A stretch of 64,000 bases of DNA, taken from contig CAWDDF010000007.1 of assembly GCA_963801035.1 (NCBI GenBank), positions 372,001-436,000 of the forward strand. Direction: 5' to 3'. The stretch comes from JACCZX01 sp963801035. Lineage in GTDB: Bacteria; Pseudomonadota; Gammaproteobacteria; Burkholderiales; Burkholderiaceae_F. The notes beneath the pieces were generated by a model. That model saw only the letters and a list, made by a program, of their open reading frames with translations. It did no database searches and was not told where the DNA came from. Position 1 is the first letter of the stretch, and each line of letters begins with the position of its first letter. The position numbers and the translations under genes are program-made. Below are positions 41,950 to 49,586 of this stretch, one piece after another.

Positions 41950-43662
41950 ATGGCACAACAAGTCGAAGTAAAGGTTCCGGACATCGGCGACTTCAAGGAC
42001 GTCGAGGTCATTGAGCTGTTGGTCAAGCCAGGCGATGCAATTGCGAAGGATCAATCGCTGATCACAGTTGAAAGCGACAAGGCGTCAATGGAAATCCCAT
42101 CGTCAGCTGCAGGCATCGTCAAACAGCTGATGGTGAAACTGGGCGATAAGGTATCCAAAGACTCGCCTCTGCTCGTAATCGACAGCGAAGCACAGTCGCC
42201 TCCCCCTGCGAAGGCTGCAGCACCGGCTGCTGGTCCTTCGGTCGCTGCTCCGCCTTCTTCCAGTGCACCGCCCGCCAGCGCACCGCCCGAGCCTGCCACG
42301 GCGAAGCCGGCAAGTTCTGCCTCGTCAGAGAGCGTCGAGATCACCGTTCCGGATATTGGCGACTTCAAGGATGTCGAGGTCATTGAACTTTTGGTCAAGC
42401 CCGGCGATACCGTCGCAAAGGATCAATCACTGATCACCGTGGAAAGCGATAAAGCATCGATGGAGATTCCGTCGTCGCACGCTGGGGTGATCAAGGAGCT
42501 AAAGATCAAGATCGGCGACAAGGTATCAAAGGGAACCCCAGTCGCCACCTTGAGTGGGGCAGGTCCTGCTGCGCCAAAGTCGGTGCAGCCTGCGCCTGCC
42601 TCTGCCGCGCCTTCGCCTGCTGCAACGCCCGAAGCGGAGACTGCGGAAGCCCCAACACGTTCGCACGCGTTTGCCACCGAAATGGGCGCTCGCCCCGAGC
42701 CGCTCGAGCCGAGTCCCACACCCGGTGGCAAGCCGCACGCGTCCCCGTCGGTGCGCAAGTTCGCACGTGAGCTCGGTGTAGAACTGACGGCGGTGCGCGG
42801 CAGTGGCCCGAAGGGGCGCATCACCGAAGACGACGTGCGCTCGCACGTGAAAGGTGTGATGGCCGGCGGAGTGAGACCCGCAGCGGCGGCGGCTGCTGCG
42901 GGCTCTGCGTCCGGCGTGGCCTCGCATCTGCCCGCTTGGCCACAGGTTGACTTCGCCAAATTCGGATCGATCAAGCGCGTCGAGATGTCGCGCATCCGCC
43001 GAATCTCAGGCCCAGCGCTGACGCGGAATTGGGTGACGATTCCGCATGTCACTAATCATGACGACGCTGATATCACCGAGCTCGAAGCGTTCCGTGTGCA
43101 ACTGAACAAAGAGAACGAGAAGAGTGGCATCAAGCTGACGATGCTTGCATTTCTGATCAAGGCGTGTGTCGCGGCGCTGAAAAAATTCCCGGAATTCAAC
43201 TCCTCGATCGACGCCGCGACTGGAGATGCAATCATCCTGAAGGAATACTTCAACATCGGATTTGCCGCCGACACGCCAAACGGCTTGGTAGTGCCGGTCG
43301 TCAAGGATGCGGATAAAAAAGGCGTCATCGATATTGCTCAGGAAACCGGCGCACTCGCAGCGAAGGCACGCGACGGCAAGCTTGGCCCAACCGACATGCA
43401 GGGTGGTACCTTTTCGATCTCGTCGCTGGGCGGTATCGGCGGCACGTACTTCACGCCGATCATCAATGCACCCGAGGTCGCGATTCTGGGCGTGTGCCGC
43501 TCGCAGATGCGGCCGGTATGGGATGGAAAGCAGTTCGTACCGCGCCTGATTCTGCCGCTGTCGCTGTCGTGGGATCACCGCGTTGTCGACGGTGCCGGCG
43601 CCGCACGCTTCAACTCCTATCTTGCGCAAGTGCTTGCAGACTTTCGCCGCGTGCTTTTGTGA
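41950..43662 (+). CDS. aceF: Dihydrolipoamide acetyltransferase E2 of pyruvate dehydrogenase
   Basis: This 570-residue E2 has two N-terminal lipoyl domains, each with the lipoylated Lys in ESDKASMEIPSS (about residues 43 and 164). They are linked by Pro/Ala-rich hinges. A peripheral subunit-binding domain follows (ASPSVRKFARELGVELTAVR), then a C-terminal catalytic domain ending SWDHRVVDGAGAARF with the active-site His and Asp. It passes acetyl groups to CoA. The two lipoyl domains are nearly identical to each other and to the one on lpdA. Confidence 0.94.
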   Translation: MAQQVEVKVPDIGDFKDVEVIELLVKPGDAIAKDQSLITVESDKASMEIPSSAAGIVKQLMVKLGDKVSKDSPLLVIDSEAQSPPPAKAAAPAAGPSVAAPPSSSAPPASAPPEPATAKPASSASSESVEITVPDIGDFKDVEVIELLVKPGDTVAKDQSLITVESDKASMEIPSSHAGVIKELKIKIGDKVSKGTPVATLSGAGPAAPKSVQPAPASAAPSPAATPEAETAEAPTRSHAFATEMGARPEPLEPSPTPGGKPHASPSVRKFARELGVELTAVRGSGPKGRITEDDVRSHVKGVMAGGVRPAAAAAAAGSASGVASHLPAWPQVDFAKFGSIKRVEMSRIRRISGPALTRNWVTIPHVTNHDDADITELEAFRVQLNKENEKSGIKLTMLAFLIKACVAALKKFPEFNSSIDAATGDAIILKEYFNIGFAADTPNGLVVPVVKDADKKGVIDIAQETGALAAKARDGKLGPTDMQGGTFSISSLGGIGGTYFTPIINAPEVAILGVCRSQMRPVWDGKQFVPRLILPLSLSWDHRVVDGAGAARFNSYLAQVLADFRRVLL

Positions 43663-43666
43663 AGCA

Positions 43667-44269
43667 ATGACGACGATCGTTGTGGTGAAGAAAAACGACG
43701 AGATTGCAATTGCTTCAGATGCGCTGGTGACTTTCGGCGAGACGCGCCTGCCGCATGGTTACGAAGTCAACGAGAAGATTTTTTTTATAGGCGATTCCTA
43801 TATCGGCTTGGCTGGCAGCACCGCACACTTTGTAGTGTTGGCGGAGGCGATGCGGCATCTGGCCGACGAATGCAAGCTACACAGTCGTGAGCAGGTGTTC
43901 AGCACCTTTCAGCGGCTGCACGTGATTCTGAAGGACAGATTTTTCCTGAACCCGAAGGAAGACGATTCGGATCCATACGAGTCGTCGCAGATCACCGCAT
44001 TGATTGCAAACCCGTCAGGCATCTACGGTGTGTATTCGTATCGCGAAGTGTTCAGCTTTGATCGCTTCTGGGGCATCGGCTCGGGTCGCAACTTTGCGTT
44101 GGGCGCGATGTACGCCACGTATGACCGCGCCAAGAACGCGCGCAATGTCGCCGAGATAGGCATCAAGGCGGGCGCTGAATTCGACAAAAGCTCGTCGCTG
44201 CCATTGCGGGTGTTTAGCTTTGGAACCCGCGAGTCGGCCCACCGCGCCTCACAGCCGGAACAGCAATGA
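43667..44269 (+). CDS. Betaproteobacterial proteasome homologue (BPH), HslV-like Ntn-hydrolase
   Basis: The ATG at 43667 gives a 200-residue protein starting MTTIVVVKKNDEIAIASD. After Met removal the N-terminal Thr would be the nucleophile, as in HslV and proteasome beta subunits. Asp17 (numbering from Thr1) is conserved in IASD, and a Lys in NEKIFF lies near the place of the catalytic Lys33. A glycine-rich turn GLAGSTAHF follows. It is not the classical HslV, and no HslU is next to it; it fits the BPH group described from Thiobacillus and Cupriavidus. It starts four bases after aceF and overlaps lpdA by four bases (ATGA), so it is fully embedded in the pyruvate dehydrogenase operon. Confidence 0.75.
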   Translation: MTTIVVVKKNDEIAIASDALVTFGETRLPHGYEVNEKIFFIGDSYIGLAGSTAHFVVLAEAMRHLADECKLHSREQVFSTFQRLHVILKDRFFLNPKEDDSDPYESSQITALIANPSGIYGVYSYREVFSFDRFWGIGSGRNFALGAMYATYDRAKNARNVAEIGIKAGAEFDKSSSLPLRVFSFGTRESAHRASQPEQQ

Positions 44270-46071
44270 GCGCCGTTGACGTACTGGTCCCCGACATCGG
44301 CGACTTCAAGGATGTCGAAGTGATCGAGATCCTGGTCAAGCCCGGCGACACCGTCGCGAAAGAGCAATCGTTGATTACGGTAGAAAGCGACAAGGCGTCG
44401 ATGGAAATTCCGTCATCGGCCGCCGGAATTGTCAAAGCGCTGCGCGTGAAGCTTGGTGACAAGGTGTCGAAGGGAAGCGCGGTGTTGTCGCTCGAGGCGT
44501 CAGCCAGCAGCGTCGAGACTGCATCTGCCGCGTCCGAGCCGGTGGCGACTGCATCGGCGGCAGCGACATCGGCCATGGCCTCGTCGACAATGGCCTCGGC
44601 TGCAGGCGTGGCCGAAGGTGATCAGCCCGACATCGAGTGCGATGTGTTGGTGCTTGGTGCCGGGCCTGGTGGGTACTCGGCCGCGTTTCGCTCAGCCGAT
44701 CTCGGCAAGAAGACTGTGCTCGTCGAGCGCTATGCAACTCTCGGTGGCGTATGTCTGAACGTCGGCTGCATCCCGTCGAAAGCGTTGCTGCACGTGGCGG
44801 CAGTGATGGACGAGGCTTCGCACTTCGCGGATATCGGCGTCGACTTTGGAAAACCGTCGCTCGATTTGGACAAGCTGCGCGCACACAAGTCGAAGGTCGT
44901 CGGCAAGCTCACCGGCGGGCTCAACACGATGGCGAAGGCGCGCAAAGTGACGGTGTTGCGGGGGATCGGCACGTTTGTGGGCCCACACCGTCTGCAGCTC
45001 GATCTCACGACGGGTGATGGGCGCGAAAGCAGCGGCGAGAAAAAAGTCGTGCGCTTCGCAAAAGCGATCATCGCGGCCGGCTCCCAGTCCGTAAAGCTGC
45101 CGTTCATCGAGAAAAGCGCGCCCGGCGATCCACGCATCGTCGATTCGACCGGGGCGCTTGAACTCAAGGCTATCCCGAAGCGCATGCTCGTGATCGGCGG
45201 CGGCATCATTGGGCTCGAGATGGCGACGGTGTATTCGACGCTCGGCACGCGCATCGACGTCGTCGAGATGCTTGATGGCCTGATGACGGGTGCCGATCGC
45301 GATCTCGTCAGAGTCTGGCAAAAATTCAACGACAAGCGGTTCGACAAGTTGATGCTGAAGACGCGCAGTGTCGGTGTCGAAGCGAAGGCTGACGGGATCC
45401 TGGTCAAGTTCGAAGGCGAACAAGCGCCGTCCGAGCCGCAACTCTATGACCTGGTGTTGCTAAGCGTCGGTCGTTCACCTAACGGCAAGACGATCGGGGC
45501 CGAAAAGGCCGGCGTGACCGTCACTGACCGTGGGTTTATCGAAGTCGACCGGCAAATGCGAACCAACGTGCCGCACATTTTTGCGATCGGCGATATCGTC
45601 GGTAACCCAATGCTGGCGCACAAGGCCGTGCATGAAGGGCATGTTGCCGCCGAAGCGGCTGCGGGCGAGAAGAGCTACTTTGACGCGCGCGCGATTCCGT
45701 CGGTGGCCTACACCGACCCTGAAATTGCATGGGTGGGAATCACCGAAGAGGAAGCAAAAGCGCAGGGGATCAAAGTCAAGGTTGGAAAATTTCCATGGCA
45801 GGCCAGTGGCCGCGCGATCGCAAACGGCCGCGATGAAGGATTTACCAAACTCATTTTCGACGAGGCGACCCATCGCATCATCGGCGGCGGGATCGTCGGC
45901 ACGCACGCCGGCGATCTAATCAGCGAGGTTGCGCTGGCAATCGAGATGGGCGCAGATGCCGTCGACATCGGCAAGACAATTCATCCACATCCAACGCTGG
46001 GCGAATCGATCGGAATGGCCGCCGAAGTCGCCCATGGCACCTGCACCGACTTGCCGCCGCAGCGCAAGTAG
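44266..46071 (+). CDS. lpdA: Dihydrolipoyl dehydrogenase E3 with N-terminal lipoyl domain
   Basis: This protein has 601 residues. Residues 1-80 form a lipoyl domain (DIGDFKDVEVIEILVKPGDT, with Lys in ESDKASMEIPSS), followed by an Ala/Ser-rich linker. The flavoprotein starts at about residue 122 with VLGAGPGGYSAAFRSADLG. The redox disulfide is in GGVCLNVGCIPSKALLH, NAD binding in MLVIGGGIIGLEMATVYS, and the C-terminal catalytic His in HPHPTLGES. E3 reoxidises lipoyl groups of E2. A lipoyl-bearing E3 is common in Burkholderiales and Neisseria. Its start overlaps the BPH gene. Confidence 0.94.
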   Translation: MSAVDVLVPDIGDFKDVEVIEILVKPGDTVAKEQSLITVESDKASMEIPSSAAGIVKALRVKLGDKVSKGSAVLSLEASASSVETASAASEPVATASAAATSAMASSTMASAAGVAEGDQPDIECDVLVLGAGPGGYSAAFRSADLGKKTVLVERYATLGGVCLNVGCIPSKALLHVAAVMDEASHFADIGVDFGKPSLDLDKLRAHKSKVVGKLTGGLNTMAKARKVTVLRGIGTFVGPHRLQLDLTTGDGRESSGEKKVVRFAKAIIAAGSQSVKLPFIEKSAPGDPRIVDSTGALELKAIPKRMLVIGGGIIGLEMATVYSTLGTRIDVVEMLDGLMTGADRDLVRVWQKFNDKRFDKLMLKTRSVGVEAKADGILVKFEGEQAPSEPQLYDLVLLSVGRSPNGKTIGAEKAGVTVTDRGFIEVDRQMRTNVPHIFAIGDIVGNPMLAHKAVHEGHVAAEAAAGEKSYFDARAIPSVAYTDPEIAWVGITEEEAKAQGIKVKVGKFPWQASGRAIANGRDEGFTKLIFDEATHRIIGGGIVGTHAGDLISEVALAIEMGADAVDIGKTIHPHPTLGESIGMAAEVAHGTCTDLPPQRK

Positions 46072-46184
46072 CGGCGTAAACCGCCCCAGTTCGTCCGTCC
46101 GGATGCGTGCGGCGCGATTGATTTGTCTTCGGCAAGTCGTACCCTATAGCTCTTAGTAACCTTTGTGCATCCGGTCATCGGGCG

Positions 46185-47363
46185 ATGGGCTTTCTCGAAT
46201 TTCTCGCTGCAGGCGCCGCACCCGATGCGGCAACGGCGGATGAGTACCCGAGCGGTGCGTTGCGCTGGTCCGATCCGGAAACCTGGGGCGGGAAACTGCC
46301 AGCGCCCGACGACGCGATCACTATCGATGCCGGCCGCACGTTGATCCTCGATCAGGACATCGATGTAGCTTCGCTGCATATCAAAGGCACCGCCATCGTA
46401 GAGCGGCGCGATATTTCGATTGGTGCCCAATGGGTGTTGGTCGAAGCCGCGGGCGCATTGATCGCCGGAAGTGCTGAACAGCCCTTCAAGCAGCGGCTGC
46501 ATATCACGTTGTGTTCGAGTGCTTCGGACCAAAGCGCAGCTGCTCATCCGGAATTGGGTACGAAATTTCTGGCGGCACTCAATGGCGGAACTATCGATCT
46601 GCATGGCGAAGCGCGCACGTCGTGGGTCCAGTTGGGCAACAGCACGGCGCCTGGTCACGACATACTGCGCATGGCGCAGCCGGTCGACTGGCGCGCAGGC
46701 GAACGTATCGCGATCGCATCAGGCGCCGACCATAGCTTGCTCGAAGAGCGGGAGATCAGTGACGTCGGCCCCGACTGCCTGACCGTTCGCTTGGCAAAGC
46801 CGGTCTGGCATCGGCATCATGGCAAGCATGCGCCGCTGCGGCACGTATTGCCAGGCTCTATCGGCAAGGTCGTACTTCTGTCGCGCAACATCGTGATCGA
46901 GGGATGTGCGGACTCAGAGCGCAACAACCTCGGCGCTTACTGCATGATCGCGGGTACCGCGGACAACCCTGCGCGCCATTCGACTGGTCGCTTCTCCGGT
47001 GTCGAGTTTCGGCGGATGGGTCAATTCAATCGGCCCGGTCGCTATCCGCTACATTGGCACGACAACGGCGATGCAGCTGATAGCTCCGTAGTTGGATGCC
47101 TGATTCATCAGTCATACCAGCGTGGCATCGTGACAGTGGGTTCGCGCCATGTTCGCATCAGCGGCAATGTGGTGATGAAGCCGTTCGGCCACGGCTATAT
47201 CGTCGAAAGCGAAGACAACTCGCCGCAGCTGGTGACAACGAACCTGGCGTTACGCCCGCGCGTCGTTCGCTTTGCTGATCAGAAAATGCGCAGTTATTGC
47301 GAGCATCGGCCGCGCGCATTCTGGATCGTGCAGTCCGCGGGTGCTCGTACTGCCGTTCAGTAA
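46185..47363 (+). CDS. G8-domain protein, apparently shortened at the C-terminus
   Basis: This 392-residue protein begins with a G8 domain (LRWSDPETWGGKLPAPDDAI to RTLILDQDID). A right-handed beta-helix-type region follows, with GKVVLLSRNIVIEG, then RFSGVEFRRMGQFNRPGRYP and LHWHDNGD. This is the layout of CEMIP/TMEM2-like and bacterial G8 proteins, thought to act on or bind glycans. Family proteins I know are longer and usually exported. This one lacks a clear signal peptide and stops soon after RPRAFWIVQSAG, just before rpiA. It may be truncated or a short subfamily. No strong ribosome-binding site is seen. Confidence 0.6.
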   Translation: MGFLEFLAAGAAPDAATADEYPSGALRWSDPETWGGKLPAPDDAITIDAGRTLILDQDIDVASLHIKGTAIVERRDISIGAQWVLVEAAGALIAGSAEQPFKQRLHITLCSSASDQSAAAHPELGTKFLAALNGGTIDLHGEARTSWVQLGNSTAPGHDILRMAQPVDWRAGERIAIASGADHSLLEEREISDVGPDCLTVRLAKPVWHRHHGKHAPLRHVLPGSIGKVVLLSRNIVIEGCADSERNNLGAYCMIAGTADNPARHSTGRFSGVEFRRMGQFNRPGRYPLHWHDNGDAADSSVVGCLIHQSYQRGIVTVGSRHVRISGNVVMKPFGHGYIVESEDNSPQLVTTNLALRPRVVRFADQKMRSYCEHRPRAFWIVQSAGARTAVQ

Positions 47364-47420
47364 CAATCTTCTAACTCTTGCTCCCCCGTATCATTCGCTT
47401 GTTGCAGCCGCGGGTGCAGC

Positions 47421-48101
47421 ATGTCGACGCAGGACGACTTAAAGCGATCGGTCGCGCAAGCGGCGATCCGTTTCATCAAGGACGGCGAGATCATCGGGGT
47501 GGGCACCGGCTCAACGGCTGACTGTTTCATCGACGAGCTAGCTGCATTGAAAGATCGGATTGCAGGCGCCGTGCCGAGCTCCGAGCGCAGCGCGATACGC
47601 CTCGCGCATCACGGCATCCGATTGCTCGACTTGAACGACGTCGAATCGCTGTCGATCTATGTCGACGGCGCTGATCAGATAGATGGCCACTTTTCGATGA
47701 TCAAGGGCGGCGGTGGTGCGCTGACGCGCGAGAAGATCGTTGCCGCAGTCGCGCAGACGTTTGTCTGCATTGCAGACGAGAGCAAGAAAGTGGAGGTGCT
47801 CGGCGCATTTCCGTTGCCGGTCGAAGTTGTTCCGATTGCGCGTGCCTACGTCATGCGCGAGCTTATGCATTACGGCACACCCAAGCTGCGGTCAGGATTC
47901 ACGACGGACAACGGCAACGTCATCATCGATGTGCACGGTATGCAAATTGGCGACGCCCGCACGCTCGAGCAGCGCATCGACAGTATCGTCGGCGTCGTCA
48001 CAAACGGACTCTTCGCGGTGCGGGGCGCGGACATCCTGCTGTTGGGAACCGCGAATGGCGTCATTGAGTCGCGGCGATCCGACGTGCGCATTGTTCAGTG
48101 A
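47421..48101 (+). CDS. rpiA: Ribose-5-phosphate isomerase A
   Basis: RpiA interconverts ribose-5-phosphate and ribulose-5-phosphate in the pentose phosphate pathway. The 226-residue protein contains IGVGTGSTADCFIDEL, YVDGADQIDGHFSMIKGGGG with the catalytic Asp and Lys, ALTREKIVAAVA, and FTTDNGNVIIDVH. Length and motifs are complete. Its stop overlaps the start of the next gene (GTGATG context). Confidence 0.93.
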   Translation: MSTQDDLKRSVAQAAIRFIKDGEIIGVGTGSTADCFIDELAALKDRIAGAVPSSERSAIRLAHHGIRLLDLNDVESLSIYVDGADQIDGHFSMIKGGGGALTREKIVAAVAQTFVCIADESKKVEVLGAFPLPVEVVPIARAYVMRELMHYGTPKLRSGFTTDNGNVIIDVHGMQIGDARTLEQRIDSIVGVVTNGLFAVRGADILLLGTANGVIESRRSDVRIVQ

Positions 48102-48835
48102 TGGAAGCCCGGGCGGCACCTTTCAAGCATCGCTACCGCCGACGCTCGGCGTTCACGCTGCTACTGCGCGCTATTGGTTGGATTGTCGCAGTCTTGATTG
48201 TCATTTCAGCGACTTACGTCATCACGGCGATCGCACTGGGCGCTATTCCTGTCAATGCGTCGTTTGTCGAAACAGCCGATGGCGTTCCTATCTATCTGCG
48301 GACGAACGGCGTACATGCCGAACTGATCCTGCCCACGCGTGCAGGCAACACAGACTGGAGCGTCGACTATCCGCCGGGACATATGCGTTCGCTTGCCGAA
48401 CCGCTCGAATGGGTCGCATTCGGTTGGGGCGATCGGGGCTTTTTTGCGCACACTCCGACGTGGGCCGATTTGAAGCCAAGCACTGCACTGATGGCGCTGA
48501 GCGGATTGGGTCCCGGAGCAATGCACGTCGAATACATCGAATCGCCGCGCTCGTACAAGGCACGTGAGGTCAGAGTCAGTCCCGAGCAATATGCGAGGCT
48601 GGTTGCGTTTGTCCGAACGTCGTTCGTGCGGGATTCAGCAGGACGCCCACATCGCACGAACTTGCCAGGCTATTTCTCCACCGATGCGTTCTACGATGCC
48701 AGCAGCGGCTACAAATTCTGGTACACGTGCAATGACTGGGTGCGCAAGGCACTCACCGAAGCAGGTATCCGTGCGCCGATGTGGGCGCCGTTTGATACCG
48801 CATTGTTTTATCAGCTGCAAAAAATAAACAAGTAA
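48101..48835 (+). CDS. DUF2459 / TIGR02117-family membrane-anchored protein
   Basis: This protein of about 244 residues has a basic N-terminus and one membrane helix (LLRAIGWIVAVLIVISATYVI). A large periplasmic domain follows with LRTNGVHAELILPT, WVAFGWGDRGFFAHTPTW and WYTCNDWVRKALTEAG. The Cys-Asn-Asp-Trp and His motifs match the DUF2459 family, whose function is unknown; the Cys/His pattern hints at a papain-like fold. The ATG at 48101 overlaps the rpiA stop by one base; a GTG three bases upstream is possible. A block of dispersed repeats starts 25 bp after the stop. Confidence 0.78.
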   Translation: MEARAAPFKHRYRRRSAFTLLLRAIGWIVAVLIVISATYVITAIALGAIPVNASFVETADGVPIYLRTNGVHAELILPTRAGNTDWSVDYPPGHMRSLAEPLEWVAFGWGDRGFFAHTPTWADLKPSTALMALSGLGPGAMHVEYIESPRSYKAREVRVSPEQYARLVAFVRTSFVRDSAGRPHRTNLPGYFSTDAFYDASSGYKFWYTCNDWVRKALTEAGIRAPMWAPFDTALFYQLQKINK

Positions 48836-48860
48836 CGCCTGCTTCGAAGAGGGCGGAGTG

Positions 48861-49039
48861 CAGCAGCGGCTGGCGCAGCTGCGCCGCCTACGTCGTCGGG
48901 CACTTAAGTGCCAACCACTGCGGTACTCACAACGCCGGCGCGAAATAAGGCTAAAGCGTTATTTCGCTTAAAGGCCCCGGCGTTGCTCCGCTCCTCGGGC
49001 GACGACTCAAAGGCGGCGCATCTGCGCCAGCCGCTGCTG
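48861..49039 (+). repeat. Dispersed structured repeat, copy B
   Basis: This 179-bp element has perfect 18-bp inverted ends, CAGCAGCGGCTGGCGCAG and its complement. It keeps the architecture of copy A with different stem sequences: palindrome GGCACTTAAGTGCC at 48899-48912, stem CAACGCCGG / CCGGCGTTG (48930-48938 with 48977-48985), and inner stem GCGAAATAA / TTATTTCGC (48940-48967) closing the same loop GGCTAAAGCG. The blocks TGCGGTACTC and GCTCCGCTCCTCG are shared with A and C. The gene-free stretch 48836-49308 consists almost entirely of this copy, a 63-bp linker and copy C. Confidence 0.85.
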
Positions 49040-49102
49040 TCGCGACATCGTCCCGATCTGAGATGTTTTATCTTTTTACCCCAACCCAAGAGAATGGTGC
49101 CG
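49040..49102. repeat. Conserved linker between repeat copies B and C
   Basis: This 63-bp segment, read on the minus strand outward from copy C (GGCACCATTCTC, then GGGGTAAA and CTCAGATCG), also follows copy A at about 31735-31790 with few changes. It is therefore part of the mobile or duplicated unit and not unique flanking DNA. Confidence 0.7.
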
Positions 49103-49278
49103 GCGCAAGCGTTTGGCGTCGCGGCGCTGCCTTGGGCGTCGTCGAGGAGCGGAGCCGAGCCGGGGCATTTGAGCAAAACAGCGCTTTAGCCCTGTTTTGC
49201 GCCGGCTCGGCGAGTACCGCAGAGCAGGGTCGAAGACCCCGACGACTCAGGCAGCGCAGCGACGCCAAACGCTTGCGC
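49103..49278 (-). repeat. Dispersed structured repeat, copy C
   Basis: This 176-bp element, inverted relative to copies A and B, has perfect 20-bp inverted ends starting GCGCAAGCGTTTGGCG. Most of its sequence is near-identical to A, but the internal stems differ with compensation: GCCGAGCCGG / CCGGCTCGGC (49154-49163 with 49202-49211) and GCAAAACAG / CTGTTTTGC (49173-49200), closing the same loop on the minus strand. The small hairpin GGGTC-GAA-GACCC is at 49227-49239. Confidence 0.85.
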
Positions 49279-49308
49279 GCTGCGAACCTAGCCGCCGCCA
49301 GAACTGCA

Positions 49309-49578
49309 CTAGCTCGGCGGCACGTACCCCTGAGCCACATCCGCGCCTTCACCGAAGAAATGCTTCTCCATCTGCGTCAGCAGATACTTTCTAGCGCGCG
49401 TGTCGGCGAGGTTGAGACGGTTTTCATTCACCAGCATCGTTTGATGTTTCAGCCAGCCAGCCCATGCTTCTTTCGAAACGTTTTCCCAGAGCCGTTTTCC
49501 CAATTCGCCCGGCACCGGCGGAAATTCGAGACCTTCCGCTTCGCGCCCGAGCTTTACGCAGTTCACCATTCTTGCCAT
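49309..49578 (-). CDS. yggX: Fe(2+)-trafficking / oxidative damage protection protein YggX
   Basis: This protein of about 89 residues has the family N-terminus VNCVKLGREAEGLEFPPVPG with the conserved Cys, then LGKRLWENVSKEAWAGWLKH and QTMLVNENRLNLADTRARK. YggX protects iron-sulfur clusters and is linked to iron handling under oxidative stress. The ATG at 49578 follows an AGGAG site; a Met two codons upstream is possible. It follows argA after 8 bp on the same strand and ends 30 bp from repeat copy C. Confidence 0.9.
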   Translation of the reverse strand: MARMVNCVKLGREAEGLEFPPVPGELGKRLWENVSKEAWAGWLKHQTMLVNENRLNLADTRARKYLLTQMEKHFFGEGADVAQGYVPPS

Positions 49579-49586
49579 GTGCACTC

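Noticed and set aside
42423..43052. Antisense open frame of 209 codons opposite aceF
   Set aside because: It arises from the Ala/Pro-rich linkers and GC-rich codons of aceF on the other strand; no start signal or domain supports it.
43583..43666. N-terminal extension of the BPH frame into aceF
   Set aside because: The ATG at 43667 places Thr directly after Met, as required for the N-terminal nucleophile; the extension would bury it.
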